Shown here piece after piece: positions 1 through 8,300 of a stretch of 64,000 bases of DNA. Each line of letters opens with the position of its first letter. Position 1 is the stretch's first letter. The stretch covers positions 1,116,001 through 1,180,000 of the forward strand of contig JACKAM010000001.1 in the NCBI GenBank assembly GCA_020635075.1, written 5' to 3'. A program made the translations under genes and the position numbers. This DNA is from Pseudobdellovibrionaceae bacterium (lineage in GTDB: Bacteria; Bdellovibrionota; Bdellovibrionia; Bdellovibrionales; UBA1609). Under the pieces are notes generated by a model. It had not been told where the DNA came from. It was given only the letters and a program-made list of their open reading frames with translations, and made no database searches.

Positions 1-476
1 AAACGAATCCGCACAGTAGTTTCCACTCGGGCACGAAGTTTGCGAATAAGACCAATCTGATCGCCCAAGCGGCGTGCACGAATGTCCAAAATTTTACCCT
101 CAAGAACAGCGGCTACCCCCATGCTGGAAGCAATGCGCGAGATCTTTTCCATGTCGTATTCGCGATCCTTGGTCATGAACTGACTGAGGTTTTGCGGGAA
201 GTCCTCATTCTTAACCACGACAAAGTGATTGGTTCTGAGAAGTTCCTGCACCACCGTGGTGCGGGCAACTTCAGCTACTTTGATGGCGCGCTCAGGTTTT
301 TCATCCAAAAATGGAAGCACAATCAATCTTTTGCGCGGCTCTTGGTTCTCATTGCGCGCATAAAAAGGCACATCTCTGGTTTGAATCCCTGGAGAAGGCG
401 CTGGAGCCGGAAGTGAACAGGCCGTTAATAGACATATAAACGCAGAACCTAGGGAGATTTTTAGAGCGGTTTTCAT
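1..476 (-). CDS. Partial lipoprotein, CsgG/FlgO-like (N-terminus only)
   Basis: The gene runs off the left edge, so only about 158 N-terminal residues are visible. The ATG at 476 begins a signal peptide of about 20 residues ending in the lipobox LLTAC, so the product should be a lipid-anchored envelope protein. After a Pro-rich linker the chain alternates short beta-strand and helix segments (RLIVLPFLDEKP, VVQELLRTNHFVVV, GVAAVLEGKILDI), a pattern seen in CsgG/FlgO/TolB-N-like periplasmic domains. That assignment is by pattern only. It lies 58 bases downstream of another exported protein on the same strand (535-1725), probably in one operon. If the FlgT-like reading of that neighbour is right, this could be a flagellar H-ring-type or related outer-membrane accessory lipoprotein. 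Confidence 0.6.
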   Translation of the reverse strand, partial: MKTALKISLGSAFICLLTACSLPAPAPSPGIQTRDVPFYARNENQEPRKRLIVLPFLDEKPERAIKVAEVARTTVVQELLRTNHFVVVKNEDFPQNLSQFMTKDREYDMEKISRIASSMGVAAVLEGKILDIRARRLGDQIGLIRKLRARVETTVRIR

Positions 477-534
477 ACCCTTATTTTAGCACCGCCCGAA
501 TAGGGCTTAAATCCGACCAAGGTCTGAAATTGCC

Positions 535-1725
535 TTAGCGTACATCAAGCTCAATGGTGTTGGAATTGACCTTGGAGACCTTCACACGAAAGGGCTTGAA
601 GGCCTTGCTCTCCAGGACCTGGGCGATTTGCCGGGTACCACTGGAGGCGTCCATCTCAAACACCACCCGGTTTTGCTCGAAGAACCTTTCCTTGAGGGTG
701 CGGATATCCCGGACCCCATCAACCAGCTGCTTTTTCAATTCCATGAGCTGAGGATACTGAAGCTTACCGTTTACAGCCAACCGCAAAAGGTTGGCACCAA
801 AGGTTCCCCTTTTCCAGGCGTCGTAGACCTGGGCAGCCAAATCCTTACTGACGGTGTCCATCACTTCGCCCATTTTTCGCGTCACAGTGGCTTGAAATGG
901 CCCTGCGTCGGTTTCATAGGTACGAATCACCTCGCCCACCACGCGGCCGTTGCCGGAGTGGAGCGCCACCAGTTTGACATCCACTTGATAGGCATCGGAG
1001 CGCTTGCGGTTTTGCGCATAGCGAATAAATCCCTTCACCACAATCTGACTATCGAAATACTCACCCAAAAATAGGTAATCCTCGGTTCGTGGATTATCTG
1101 ACATAAAAGCCGTGGGCATCATGTTGCGGTAGCCACTGCCCATGGGCGACAAACTAAAAAAACCGGACTCGCGCATTTCCGATCGCAACTTATTGAGGAA
1201 GTCACGGCTCTGGGCGACCATAAAACTCTTGTCGACTCCTGTCTCGCCCACCCACCAGGTATGAGTGCGACCATTGACCCGATCCTGAAAGCTGACCATG
1301 GGGATCACCCGGGGAGCGCCTTCCATTTTGTAAAGAAGCCCATGCTCTAAGAGCAGAGCCTGAAGGTTTTTGACCGAGAACTTTAGGACCACGGATACCT
1401 GAAAGCCTTTTCCGGCCTTGACCGGTTTGGAAGACTTCATGGAAAGAATGTATTTGCGCGAATCTTTGAGAATCTTTTTGCGGATGACGACCTTGTTGCG
1501 TTCGTATTTCTGCGAGCCAATGATATCCAGGATGTACTTCTCAGCTGTTTCCTGAACAACTTCATCAAAGACCTGCTGGCGAGCCGCATTGGGACTGGAA
1601 GCCGTCACCGTTTTTTCAGCGGTGATCTCCACAACATCCTCGGCCCAAGAAACCGGAGAAAACGCCAAGATCCATCCCGCCACCAAGGCCAAAGCCAACA
1701 TCCATCGGTGCATCCACTGACCCAT
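535..1725 (-). CDS. Exported protein, FlgT/DUF2066-like
   Basis: Protein of 396 residues with a signal peptide (hydrophobic core about residues 8-22, cleavage near VSWA-ED). The ATG at 1725 is preceded by a GGAGG ribosome site 5 bases upstream, which fixes the start. The first mature domain (about 30-125) holds the pattern A-A-R-Q-Q-V-F-D-E-V-V followed by a strand-rich segment (KGFQVSVVLKFSV). This resembles the N-terminal domain of flagellar assembly protein FlgT and DUF2066 proteins. The middle part (about 160-300) repeats a strand-helix pattern including IVVKGFIRYAQ and VDVKLVAL. No catalytic motif is seen. It sits directly upstream of a lipoprotein gene on the same strand, which fits a periplasmic or outer-membrane assembly. 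Family assignment is by resemblance only; the function is unknown. Confidence 0.6.
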   Translation of the reverse strand: MGQWMHRWMLALALVAGWILAFSPVSWAEDVVEITAEKTVTASSPNAARQQVFDEVVQETAEKYILDIIGSQKYERNKVVIRKKILKDSRKYILSMKSSKPVKAGKGFQVSVVLKFSVKNLQALLLEHGLLYKMEGAPRVIPMVSFQDRVNGRTHTWWVGETGVDKSFMVAQSRDFLNKLRSEMRESGFFSLSPMGSGYRNMMPTAFMSDNPRTEDYLFLGEYFDSQIVVKGFIRYAQNRKRSDAYQVDVKLVALHSGNGRVVGEVIRTYETDAGPFQATVTRKMGEVMDTVSKDLAAQVYDAWKRGTFGANLLRLAVNGKLQYPQLMELKKQLVDGVRDIRTLKERFFEQNRVVFEMDASSGTRQIAQVLESKAFKPFRVKVSKVNSNTIELDVR

Positions 1726-1802
1726 AAGTCCTCCAAGAACCCTATAATGAAATCACAGAAGGTACCGGGTTCCTATGGGTGCGGCGTCGCGTAAGAACAC
1801 TA

Positions 1803-2282
1803 TCAGCTCTTTAGCTTTTTGATAGCCTTTAGATCCTCAAGGATTATTCGATCTTTAGGGCGATTCATGGACTCTTTGATGCAAATTAGATCATCGAGGG
1901 ACAGAACAGAGCACTCGTAGCCGAACAATTGCACCCTCAATGCTCTCGACTTGAGCTGTTCAAAGGAGCCAAGCGACTCATCCAGAGTGACGATGTCTAA
2001 TATCCCAGCTTGGGTTTCAAGATAGATGTTTTTCAGTCCGGAAAGATCAGCTGGCTCCTCCAGAAATGAAGCTTTGTGAGAAGGGTTCATTCGGTGCTTG
2101 GGATCGAGACCCTTTAAAGCCCTGCGGAGCCCCTCGATATTCTCCGGGGTCATGACCATTGTAATATCGAGATCTTTTGTGACATGGGAAGATCCGTGTA
2201 CGACGGCAGCAAAACCACCGACCACCAAAAAATCCAATTTGCTCTCAAGAAGGGCCTTAAGGAGTAGGTTTAGGTCTTGCAT
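1803..2282 (-). CDS. Nucleotidyltransferase-fold protein (MNT/AbiEii-like)
   Basis: Protein of 159 residues with the signature of minimal or AbiEii-like nucleotidyltransferases. FLVVGGFAAVVHG (about 17-29) supplies the GG loop, and TKDLDITM (about 35-42) supplies the D-x-D metal-binding pair. A third acidic position is likely in ILDIVTLDE (about 93-101). The C-terminal half (VLSLDDLICIKESMNRPKD) matches the helical part of these proteins, which ends in a K-x-x-x-x-R-x-K-D motif. Members of this fold transfer NMP groups, and several are toxins or resistance proteins in two-gene modules. It overlaps by 26 bases a short helical gene just upstream (2257-2403), which fits a translationally coupled toxin-antitoxin-like pair. 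The biochemical activity is inferred from the fold only. Confidence 0.75.
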   Translation of the reverse strand: MQDLNLLLKALLESKLDFLVVGGFAAVVHGSSHVTKDLDITMVMTPENIEGLRRALKGLDPKHRMNPSHKASFLEEPADLSGLKNIYLETQAGILDIVTLDESLGSFEQLKSRALRVQLFGYECSVLSLDDLICIKESMNRPKDRIILEDLKAIKKLKS

Positions 2283-2403
2283 TTACTTTTCTGGCTTTTT
2301 CGATTTCAAGAACTAAATTAAGCGCCTTTTGGTGCTCTTCAATTCGCTGTTGAGGCGTCAGCTTCAGATTTCTGGCTAGATCTCGGTCCATGGCCAGTAT
2401 CAT
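2257..2403 (-). CDS. 48-residue helical partner of the nucleotidyltransferase
   Basis: Small gene encoding about 48 residues. The ATG is at 2403; an alternative in-frame ATG at 2391 gives a product starting MDRDLARNLKLTP. The peptide is charged and predicted helical (RIEEHQKALNLVLEIEKARK). It ends inside the start of the nucleotidyltransferase gene, sharing 26 bases in another frame, so translational coupling is likely. Short proteins of the type 'LxLTPxQRIExH' often precede nucleotidyltransferase genes and may act as partner or antitoxin. That role is inference from position and overlap. No promoter could be identified with confidence. Confidence 0.55.
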   Translation of the reverse strand: MILAMDRDLARNLKLTPQQRIEEHQKALNLVLEIEKARKVNARPKPTP

Positions 2404-2492
2404 AGCAGCGCCGCCTACTTCAGGCTATTGCAATTACATGACCTAAGCACCATTTTACCCAAGCCCCTTCAGGCTATTCCCGATCGGCCCTT

Positions 2493-2582
2493 GTAATGCG
2501 CCACCCCTAGGCAATGCATTACTGGTTCTTGGCGGAAACATTATAGGCCCCAATACACCATGCGAGCATGATATATGGGGCC
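2493..2582. repeat. Two adjacent intergenic hairpins
   Basis: Two inverted repeats lie in the gap between the nucleotidyltransferase pair and the next gene. The first (2493-2522) pairs GTAATGC with GCATTAC. The second (2546-2582) pairs GGCCCCA with TGGGGCC and has an inner CATGC/GCATG stem. The decamer-size motif TTCAGGCTATT also occurs twice just upstream (near 2419 and 2468). There is no T-run after the stems in either direction, so these are not clear intrinsic terminators. They lie downstream of the minus-strand gene at 2619-2909 and could still act as mRNA 3' structures. Confidence 0.45.
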
Positions 2583-2618
2583 GCGTCAGCTTGATCGTAA
2601 TCTTGGGTCCGCCTGGAG

Positions 2619-2909
2619 TTACAAGCACTCCTCGGCGAAGACGATTTTCATGTTTCGCAGAATAACACTTACCCTTTGAATCTCCTGTTGTAGCTTCTGC
2701 GCTGCCGGAGCGTTCTGGGATGCTATGGCCACACGCAAATTCGCCTTAAGGTGCTCACGGTAAAAAGACAACTGCTGGATGTGAGCCCTTAATTCCGTAC
2801 AAAACTGCACGCGTTGGGGGTCACCCTCTGCCCGAGCCAGATTTTGGCCAAAGCCTGAAGTTGAGAGTCCAGCCAACAGAAGGCCAATTGCGATAATGAG
2901 TTTTTTCAT
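2619..2909 (-). CDS. Small exported protein, unknown
   Basis: Protein of 96 residues. The ATG at 2909 has an AAGGAGGG ribosome site just upstream; a longer frame to 2942 lacks one. A signal peptide (MKKLIIAIGLLLAG..., cleavage probably after residue about 21-28) precedes a mature part of about 70 residues that is largely helical (RAHIQQLSFYREHLKANL). It has two cysteines, one near the start of the mature chain and one in the last three residues (EECL), spaced as if for a disulfide closing a helical hairpin. I do not recognise a family. The downstream gap holds two hairpins, so it is probably transcribed alone. Confidence 0.6.
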   Translation of the reverse strand: MKKLIIAIGLLLAGLSTSGFGQNLARAEGDPQRVQFCTELRAHIQQLSFYREHLKANLRVAIASQNAPAAQKLQQEIQRVSVILRNMKIVFAEECL

Positions 2910-3010
2910 ATTCCCCTCCTTTGTAGGTTTGAAATCAAACAAGTAACAACAAACCCAGGATAGGCGGCCCCCACATTTTTAAAAACTGATATTTTGTGCG
3001 CGATAAAAGA

Positions 3011-4489
3011 CTAGGATTTTGACCTATATTTGGTCTGCGGACCAGAACCGACTTTCTCAAACAAAGAGTGATCGTCCGCGGCCAGCAACTTATTGATTTG
3101 CCTTTTTGAAACGCCAAGCGCCTGGGCCGCCTGCGATGAAGAGAAGGCCTCCCTTTGAAAACACCTGGCCAACTCCTGAAGCTGCAACTCGCCCGACGTG
3201 GCCGGTACCAGGCTGAGGCTCAGCCGCAACCGCACCGGAACTGATGCCTGAAGTGCGAAGGCATGACCGCGGCCCTTAATGAGGATCGGCCAACCTTCTG
3301 CTTCTAGCCATCGACGGAGTCGTCGCAGGACTTGATGAACCCGCGTCGGAGAAGATTGGGCATCAAAAAACTCATCAGGATAAAGGTGGCCAAACAAAGC
3401 CCCCAGTCGCACCGGTCGATAAATATCAGAGGCCAACACCTGTAAACAGCGATGCTCCAAAAAACCCGCGCGCAGGGCGCTGGGCCCAGAGATCTCTTGG
3501 CCCTCAGACACGTTGAAGACCCGCCCCCGCCGAGAGGCCCCTCCCTTGAGTTGCCAATCATAGTAATTGGGCAAGACCACTTGGCGCTTTGCCTTCTCTT
3601 TCATGTATTCCCGGTATGAAGAGAAGGGGGTTCCAAAGTAAACGCGAGCAAACAGATCATCGTCTCGCCCATAGACCGATTTGTAGAAGTCGTTTTCTCT
3701 AATAGTTTCCCAATGCCTTCTGTGAAAGGCCTGGTTGCGAATTTCTTCCCACTGCCCCCAGCCGCTTCGGCCCCTGCTCCGGTCCAATTGAAGGAGGGTC
3801 TTCCATTTGCGCACAAAGAGTTCGTCAATAGCTGTGGACTTCTTTAAGGTCGCCTCGGCTAACTCCAAAAAACCTTCGGTTCTTTCGTAATCGCCATTGG
3901 CCAAACTCAATTGGGCCGACAACTCCAGTGCATTGGCAAAGAGCAGAAGGTGACCTTCCCTTTTTGTCTGTTTCCGCAAAGAACTGAGTGACCGCCCAGC
4001 TTCGGCGAATTGGCCCAAAAAGACCTGGGCCGCGGCCAGATTGGTCTGAGCCACCAACCTTTGATAGGGGTCGTCTTCATGCTGCAAATATTGAAGGAGC
4101 GCACCGGCGGCTTTCTGGTAGTCCCATTGGGTGATGGCCACAAATGCCAAATAGAGATGGACCTTGGGCAGGCCTGACTTGGCTAACCCTTCAAGTAAGT
4201 GTTCTGCTTCTCTCGAAGCGCCAATGCGCAAAAGACCTACTGAATATTCGGCCACTTCCTCCGAAGTGGCGGGGTCCATCCGCCGCTTGGTCTGATGAAT
4301 CGCAGGACCAATCAGCCGCAGAGATGTCAGAGGGAGATTGGAGCGGTAAAACAGGCGGGCAAAGCGGACAAAGTATTCGCGAGGAATCTGTCTTAAATTG
4401 AGACCCAGAAGGTCGCGGCGAACTTCGGCATGCCGGCCGAGGCGCACTTTCTTATCCAATTCCTGAAGATATCCAGACCATTCCCTCAT
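3011..4489 (-). CDS. TPR and winged-helix transcriptional regulator
   Basis: Protein of 492 residues from ATG 4489; an in-frame TTG at 4525 would add 12. The N-terminal two thirds is an array of helical TPR-like repeats (LAEYSVGLLRIGASREAEHL, a run of A/L-rich helix pairs). Near residues 325-420 is a segment like the OmpR-type winged helix: RCLQVLASDIYRPVRLGALF, then VHQVLRRLRRWLEAEG and a wing with KGRGHAFAL. The last 60 residues carry a second helix-turn-helix (SSSQAAQALGVSKRQINKLL). No receiver or sensor domain is visible. The architecture resembles the regulator at 50050-51438, so the two may be paralogues. It is divergent from the lipoprotein gene at 4569, a possible target. Cytoplasmic DNA-binding role inferred from the domains. 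Confidence 0.7.
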   Translation of the reverse strand: MREWSGYLQELDKKVRLGRHAEVRRDLLGLNLRQIPREYFVRFARLFYRSNLPLTSLRLIGPAIHQTKRRMDPATSEEVAEYSVGLLRIGASREAEHLLEGLAKSGLPKVHLYLAFVAITQWDYQKAAGALLQYLQHEDDPYQRLVAQTNLAAAQVFLGQFAEAGRSLSSLRKQTKREGHLLLFANALELSAQLSLANGDYERTEGFLELAEATLKKSTAIDELFVRKWKTLLQLDRSRGRSGWGQWEEIRNQAFHRRHWETIRENDFYKSVYGRDDDLFARVYFGTPFSSYREYMKEKAKRQVVLPNYYDWQLKGGASRRGRVFNVSEGQEISGPSALRAGFLEHRCLQVLASDIYRPVRLGALFGHLYPDEFFDAQSSPTRVHQVLRRLRRWLEAEGWPILIKGRGHAFALQASVPVRLRLSLSLVPATSGELQLQELARCFQREAFSSSQAAQALGVSKRQINKLLAADDHSLFEKVGSGPQTKYRSKS

Positions 4490-4496
4490 CGCGCAC

Positions 4497-4525
4497 AATT
4501 TATCAGTATTTATGTCATCCAGCAA
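4497..4525 (-). promoter_or_regulatory. Possible promoter for the TPR/winged-helix regulator
   Basis: On the minus strand, TTGCTG (4525-4520) and TAAATT (4502-4497) are separated by 17 bases. Each matches the sigma-70 consensus only partly (3 of 6 and 4 of 6). If used, transcription would start almost at the ATG at 4489, giving a leaderless or nearly leaderless message. No Shine-Dalgarno sequence is seen before either possible start codon, which agrees with this. The call is tentative. Confidence 0.25.
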
Positions 4526-4568
4526 GCACTAGAGTTAAGTTATGGAATCATCCATAATTGGGAGGACT

Positions 4569-5342
4569 ATGAAAATGCCACTGCCTCAAAACAAAACGGC
4601 TTCAATTCTTATCCTTTTAGGACTCCTGACGGCCCTATTGTTGGGTTTCCAAAACTGCGAGATTCTAAAGAAGAGCGATGGATCTGATTCCACCTTCAAG
4701 AGTGGCAATGGCGAACCCTATGTCGGCAATCGTCCACCCAATGGCACCTACTACGCTCGTAAGCAGGATTTCACTTGCCCAAGCGGGAGTCACGGACCAG
4801 CATTCGAAGAAGTCCAAGGAATCATCGACGTATCTGAGAAGAAGGATGTTGCCCTTTATACCGACAACTGCACCGGTAGCCAGTATGAGGTTTCCTTTGC
4901 CGATCTTTCTGCCAATGAGTACTCGCAGCAATACATCGGCTACGATACCAAGATATACCAGCAGTTTCCTCAGCCACCACAGCCGGGAGAGCCCTACCCA
5001 ATTAAACTCTGCCACTCAGAACAGGTGGGTCCATTTTTGGCTATGGACAACATCATTGTCCATGAACCTCGCCAGGATATTTTCCTGCGAATCATCCAGG
5101 TCGCAGTTTGGGATATTCAGACGAATCAACCTGTCCCAATGGTGACTGAGCCCGAACAGGTTATGGGTCAGCCGGTGGAATTCCCACCCGGCGTACCAGG
5201 AGCGCAATTCTTCCGAGAGAATTACAGCCTTACCGTGTCGTCCTTTTCTCCTGACGGAAGACACAGCCCCGGCATGATCCAAGGACTGATTTTTGGCGTC
5301 CCCGTGGAGAAAGACGCTCTCTGCATTAACCCTCTTCAGTAA
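4569..5342 (+). CDS. Exported lipoprotein with FQNC-type lipobox
   Basis: Protein of 257 residues starting at ATG 4569, just after a GGAGG site (3 bases); the ATG at 4575 has better spacing (9 bases) and gives a product two residues shorter. A hydrophobic stretch (SILILLGLLTALLLG) is followed by FQNCEILKK. The Cys in this position suggests lipidation, although the residues before it do not fit the classical L-A/S-G-C lipobox. The mature part is Pro/Gly/Tyr-rich and includes four further cysteines (FTCPSG, DNCTGS, KLCHSE, ALCINP), compatible with two disulfides. No known domain is recognised. It is divergent from the regulator at 3011-4489 and convergent with dnaE, so it is probably monocistronic. 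Confidence 0.65.
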   Translation: MKMPLPQNKTASILILLGLLTALLLGFQNCEILKKSDGSDSTFKSGNGEPYVGNRPPNGTYYARKQDFTCPSGSHGPAFEEVQGIIDVSEKKDVALYTDNCTGSQYEVSFADLSANEYSQQYIGYDTKIYQQFPQPPQPGEPYPIKLCHSEQVGPFLAMDNIIVHEPRQDIFLRIIQVAVWDIQTNQPVPMVTEPEQVMGQPVEFPPGVPGAQFFRENYSLTVSSFSPDGRHSPGMIQGLIFGVPVEKDALCINPLQ

Positions 5343-5373
5343 TATTCAGTGTTGCAGGTTTAAACTGGGAACA

Positions 5374-8300
5374 TTAGCGGAGTTCGATGTTTTCGGTGGT
5401 GCCTAAGAGCGTATGGAGGCTTTCAAGGAGCTCGGGCGAGGGTCTAACTGAGCGGGGGTCGATGGACTCCAGGTTGACGGACTTGGCCAGGTCTGGAAGT
5501 TCAAGTTCTAACTGAAGGTGACTCTCGCCCGGATGCTTAAGTAATATCTCCCGTAGCAGTGCCAGCTTATCTTCCATCTCCGGGCGAAGACTGAGGGTCA
5601 TGATCTTGGCACTGGTCATGATATCTGGAAAGGCCTTGATCTCATCGACTAAGACCTTACAGGCGTCCCCTTCTTTCTCCAAAACTCCGGTGACCACCAG
5701 AGGAACATCAGACTTCAATAGGGTTTCGTATTTGGCAAAGGGATCAGGAAAAATAACCAGCTCTAAGGTGCCCGTGAGATCTTCAAGAACCCCAAAAGCC
5801 ATGCGGGTTCCTTTTTTGGTGATGATCTCCCTCATGGTGCTGATCAAACCTAAAATTCTCACGTTGGATTTACTGTTGAGATCCTGAAGACCTGCAATAT
5901 TGGCCGACACCCAACGCGAAGCCAACTTATCCAGACCTTTTAATGGGTGATCGGAAAGGTAAAAGCCTAAGACTTCTTTTTCGCCGGCCAGGCGCAATCC
6001 TCTGGTCCAGGGAGCGCGCTTTTCGACCCGCACTTTTTCCTGTTCCTGCACCTCTTCAACCATGGCAAATAGACTCACCTGCCCCACTTCACGGTCTTTG
6101 CGCGACTGTTCAGCGCGCTCAATAAAGCGAGGGTAATTCTCCGTGAGTTCTGCCCTGTTGGCCCCAAAGCCATCGAAGGCTCCGGCTTTGATCAGGCACT
6201 CCACGGTTTTCTTGTTCACTCGGCGCAAATCAACAGTGGCAAAAAAGTCCTCCAGGGTTTCAAACTTTTTCTCCGGCTTTGATTCACGGGCCTCAAGTAG
6301 CGCATCAACCGCCGCCTGACCCACACCTTTAATGGCACCAAGAGAAAAATAAATCTCATTGCCTTTGACTGTGAATTTATATTCGGAATGATTCACATGG
6401 GGAGGCTGAACAACAATACCATGCTTTTGGGCGTCCTTGACGTACTTCACCACCTTGTCGGTGTCGTTCATCTCCGTACTCAAAAGGGCTGCAAAAAACT
6501 CAACCGGGTAATAATTCTTAAGCCAGGCCGTGTAGGCCGCAACCACACAGTAGGCGGCCGCGTGTGATTTGTTGAATCCGTACTTGGCAAATTCCGCCAT
6601 GGTGTCGAATAGTTCAGAGGATTTCTTTTCGTCATGCTGATTTTCCCGTGCACCTTGAAGGAAGCGATCCTTTTGCTTGGCCATTTCCTCGGCAATTTTT
6701 TTACCCATGGCGCGACGGAGAAGATCCGCTTCACCGAGTGAGTAATTGGCAATGCGTGAGGCAATCAGCTGTACCTGCTCCTGGTAGACCACAATGCCGT
6801 AGGTCTCTTTAAGGATGGGCTCAAGCTCCGGAAACGAAAACTGCACCTTCTTTTCGCCCTTTTTGCGCGCCAAATAGTCCGGGATCATATCCATAGGACC
6901 TGGGCGATAAAGAGCGTTAATGGCGACGATGTCTTCAAAGCAAGTGGGCTGGGCCTTACGGATCAGGTCAGTAATACCCTCGCCTTCAAACTGGAAAATC
7001 CCGGCTGTGTCCCCTTTACACATGACTTCATAAATGCCCTTGTCCGTGAGCGAGATGTCTTCGGTGCGGAATTTTTTGCCGCGGTTTTTTTCCACCAGCT
7101 TCAGAGCGTCGTTCACGTGGGTCAGAGTTTTTAGGCCCAAAAAGTCAAATTTGATCAGGCCGATTTTTTCCGAGTGTTTCATGTCGTACTGAACGACATT
7201 TTCCCCTTCCGTCCCACGATAGAGGGGGGCATGAGATATTATGTTGCCGTCGGCAATGATCACTCCAGCGGCGTGAATTCCCGCATGACGAACCAAGCCT
7301 TCGATCTTTTGCGCCAGCTCCATGAGGTTATTGACCTTGGGATCGGTTTCCATCAAATCACGAAGCCTGGGCTCTTCATCAATGGCGTCTTTTAAGGTGA
7401 TGCCAAGTTTTTCCGGAACCAGTTTGGCCACCACGTCCACTTCACCAAAGGTCATTCCCATCACCCGGCCCACATCGCGAATGGCGGCACGGGCTTGAAG
7501 CTTTCCATAGGTGATGATCTGAGACACACTGGCCTCGCCATATTTGTTGGTGACGTACTCGATCACCCGCTGGCGGTTTTCCTGACAAAAATCCACGTCA
7601 AAGTCAGGCATGCTGACCCGCTCAGGATTGAGGAATCGCTCAAAGATCAAATTGTAGGGCATGGGATCGAGATCCGTAATCCCTAAGGAATAGGCAACCA
7701 AAGAGCCGGCTCCTGAGCCTCGCCCAGGTCCCACAGGAATGTCGTGGTCTTTGGCCCAACCGATAAAGTCCTGTACGATCAAAAAGTAACCGTTAAAGCC
7801 CATGCCATCGATCACGCCCAACTCATAGTCCAGACGCTTGTCGTACTCAGCCTGCTTTTCTTCGTTGATTTCCTCACCGCGCTGAATGGCTTGGGCAATA
7901 CGTTTTTCCAAACCCTCGCGACTTAAGCGAGCCATCTCGTCTTTAAGACTCACGCCCCCTTGGGTAGGGTAAGTGGGAAGATGGTAAATTGGCTTTCCTT
8001 CGTCATCCTCAAGCTTGAAGTGAATCTCACAACGGTCGGCAATCTCCAGAGTGCGGCTGCAGGCTTCAGGAAATGCTTTAAAAAGCCCCTGCATCTGCTC
8101 AGGACTTTTAAAGTAGAATTGATCACTCCCCAGTCGGTAGCGGTTTTCGTCCATCAGGGTTTTGTTGGAGCCAATGCAGATCAGAGTCTCCTGCGCCAAC
8201 TGGTCACCCTGATTCAAGTAATGAACATCGTTGGCGGCCACCAAGGGAACTCCGGTGATTTTGCTTGCTTCAGCCAAGAAGGGATTGATCTGCTCCCAAG

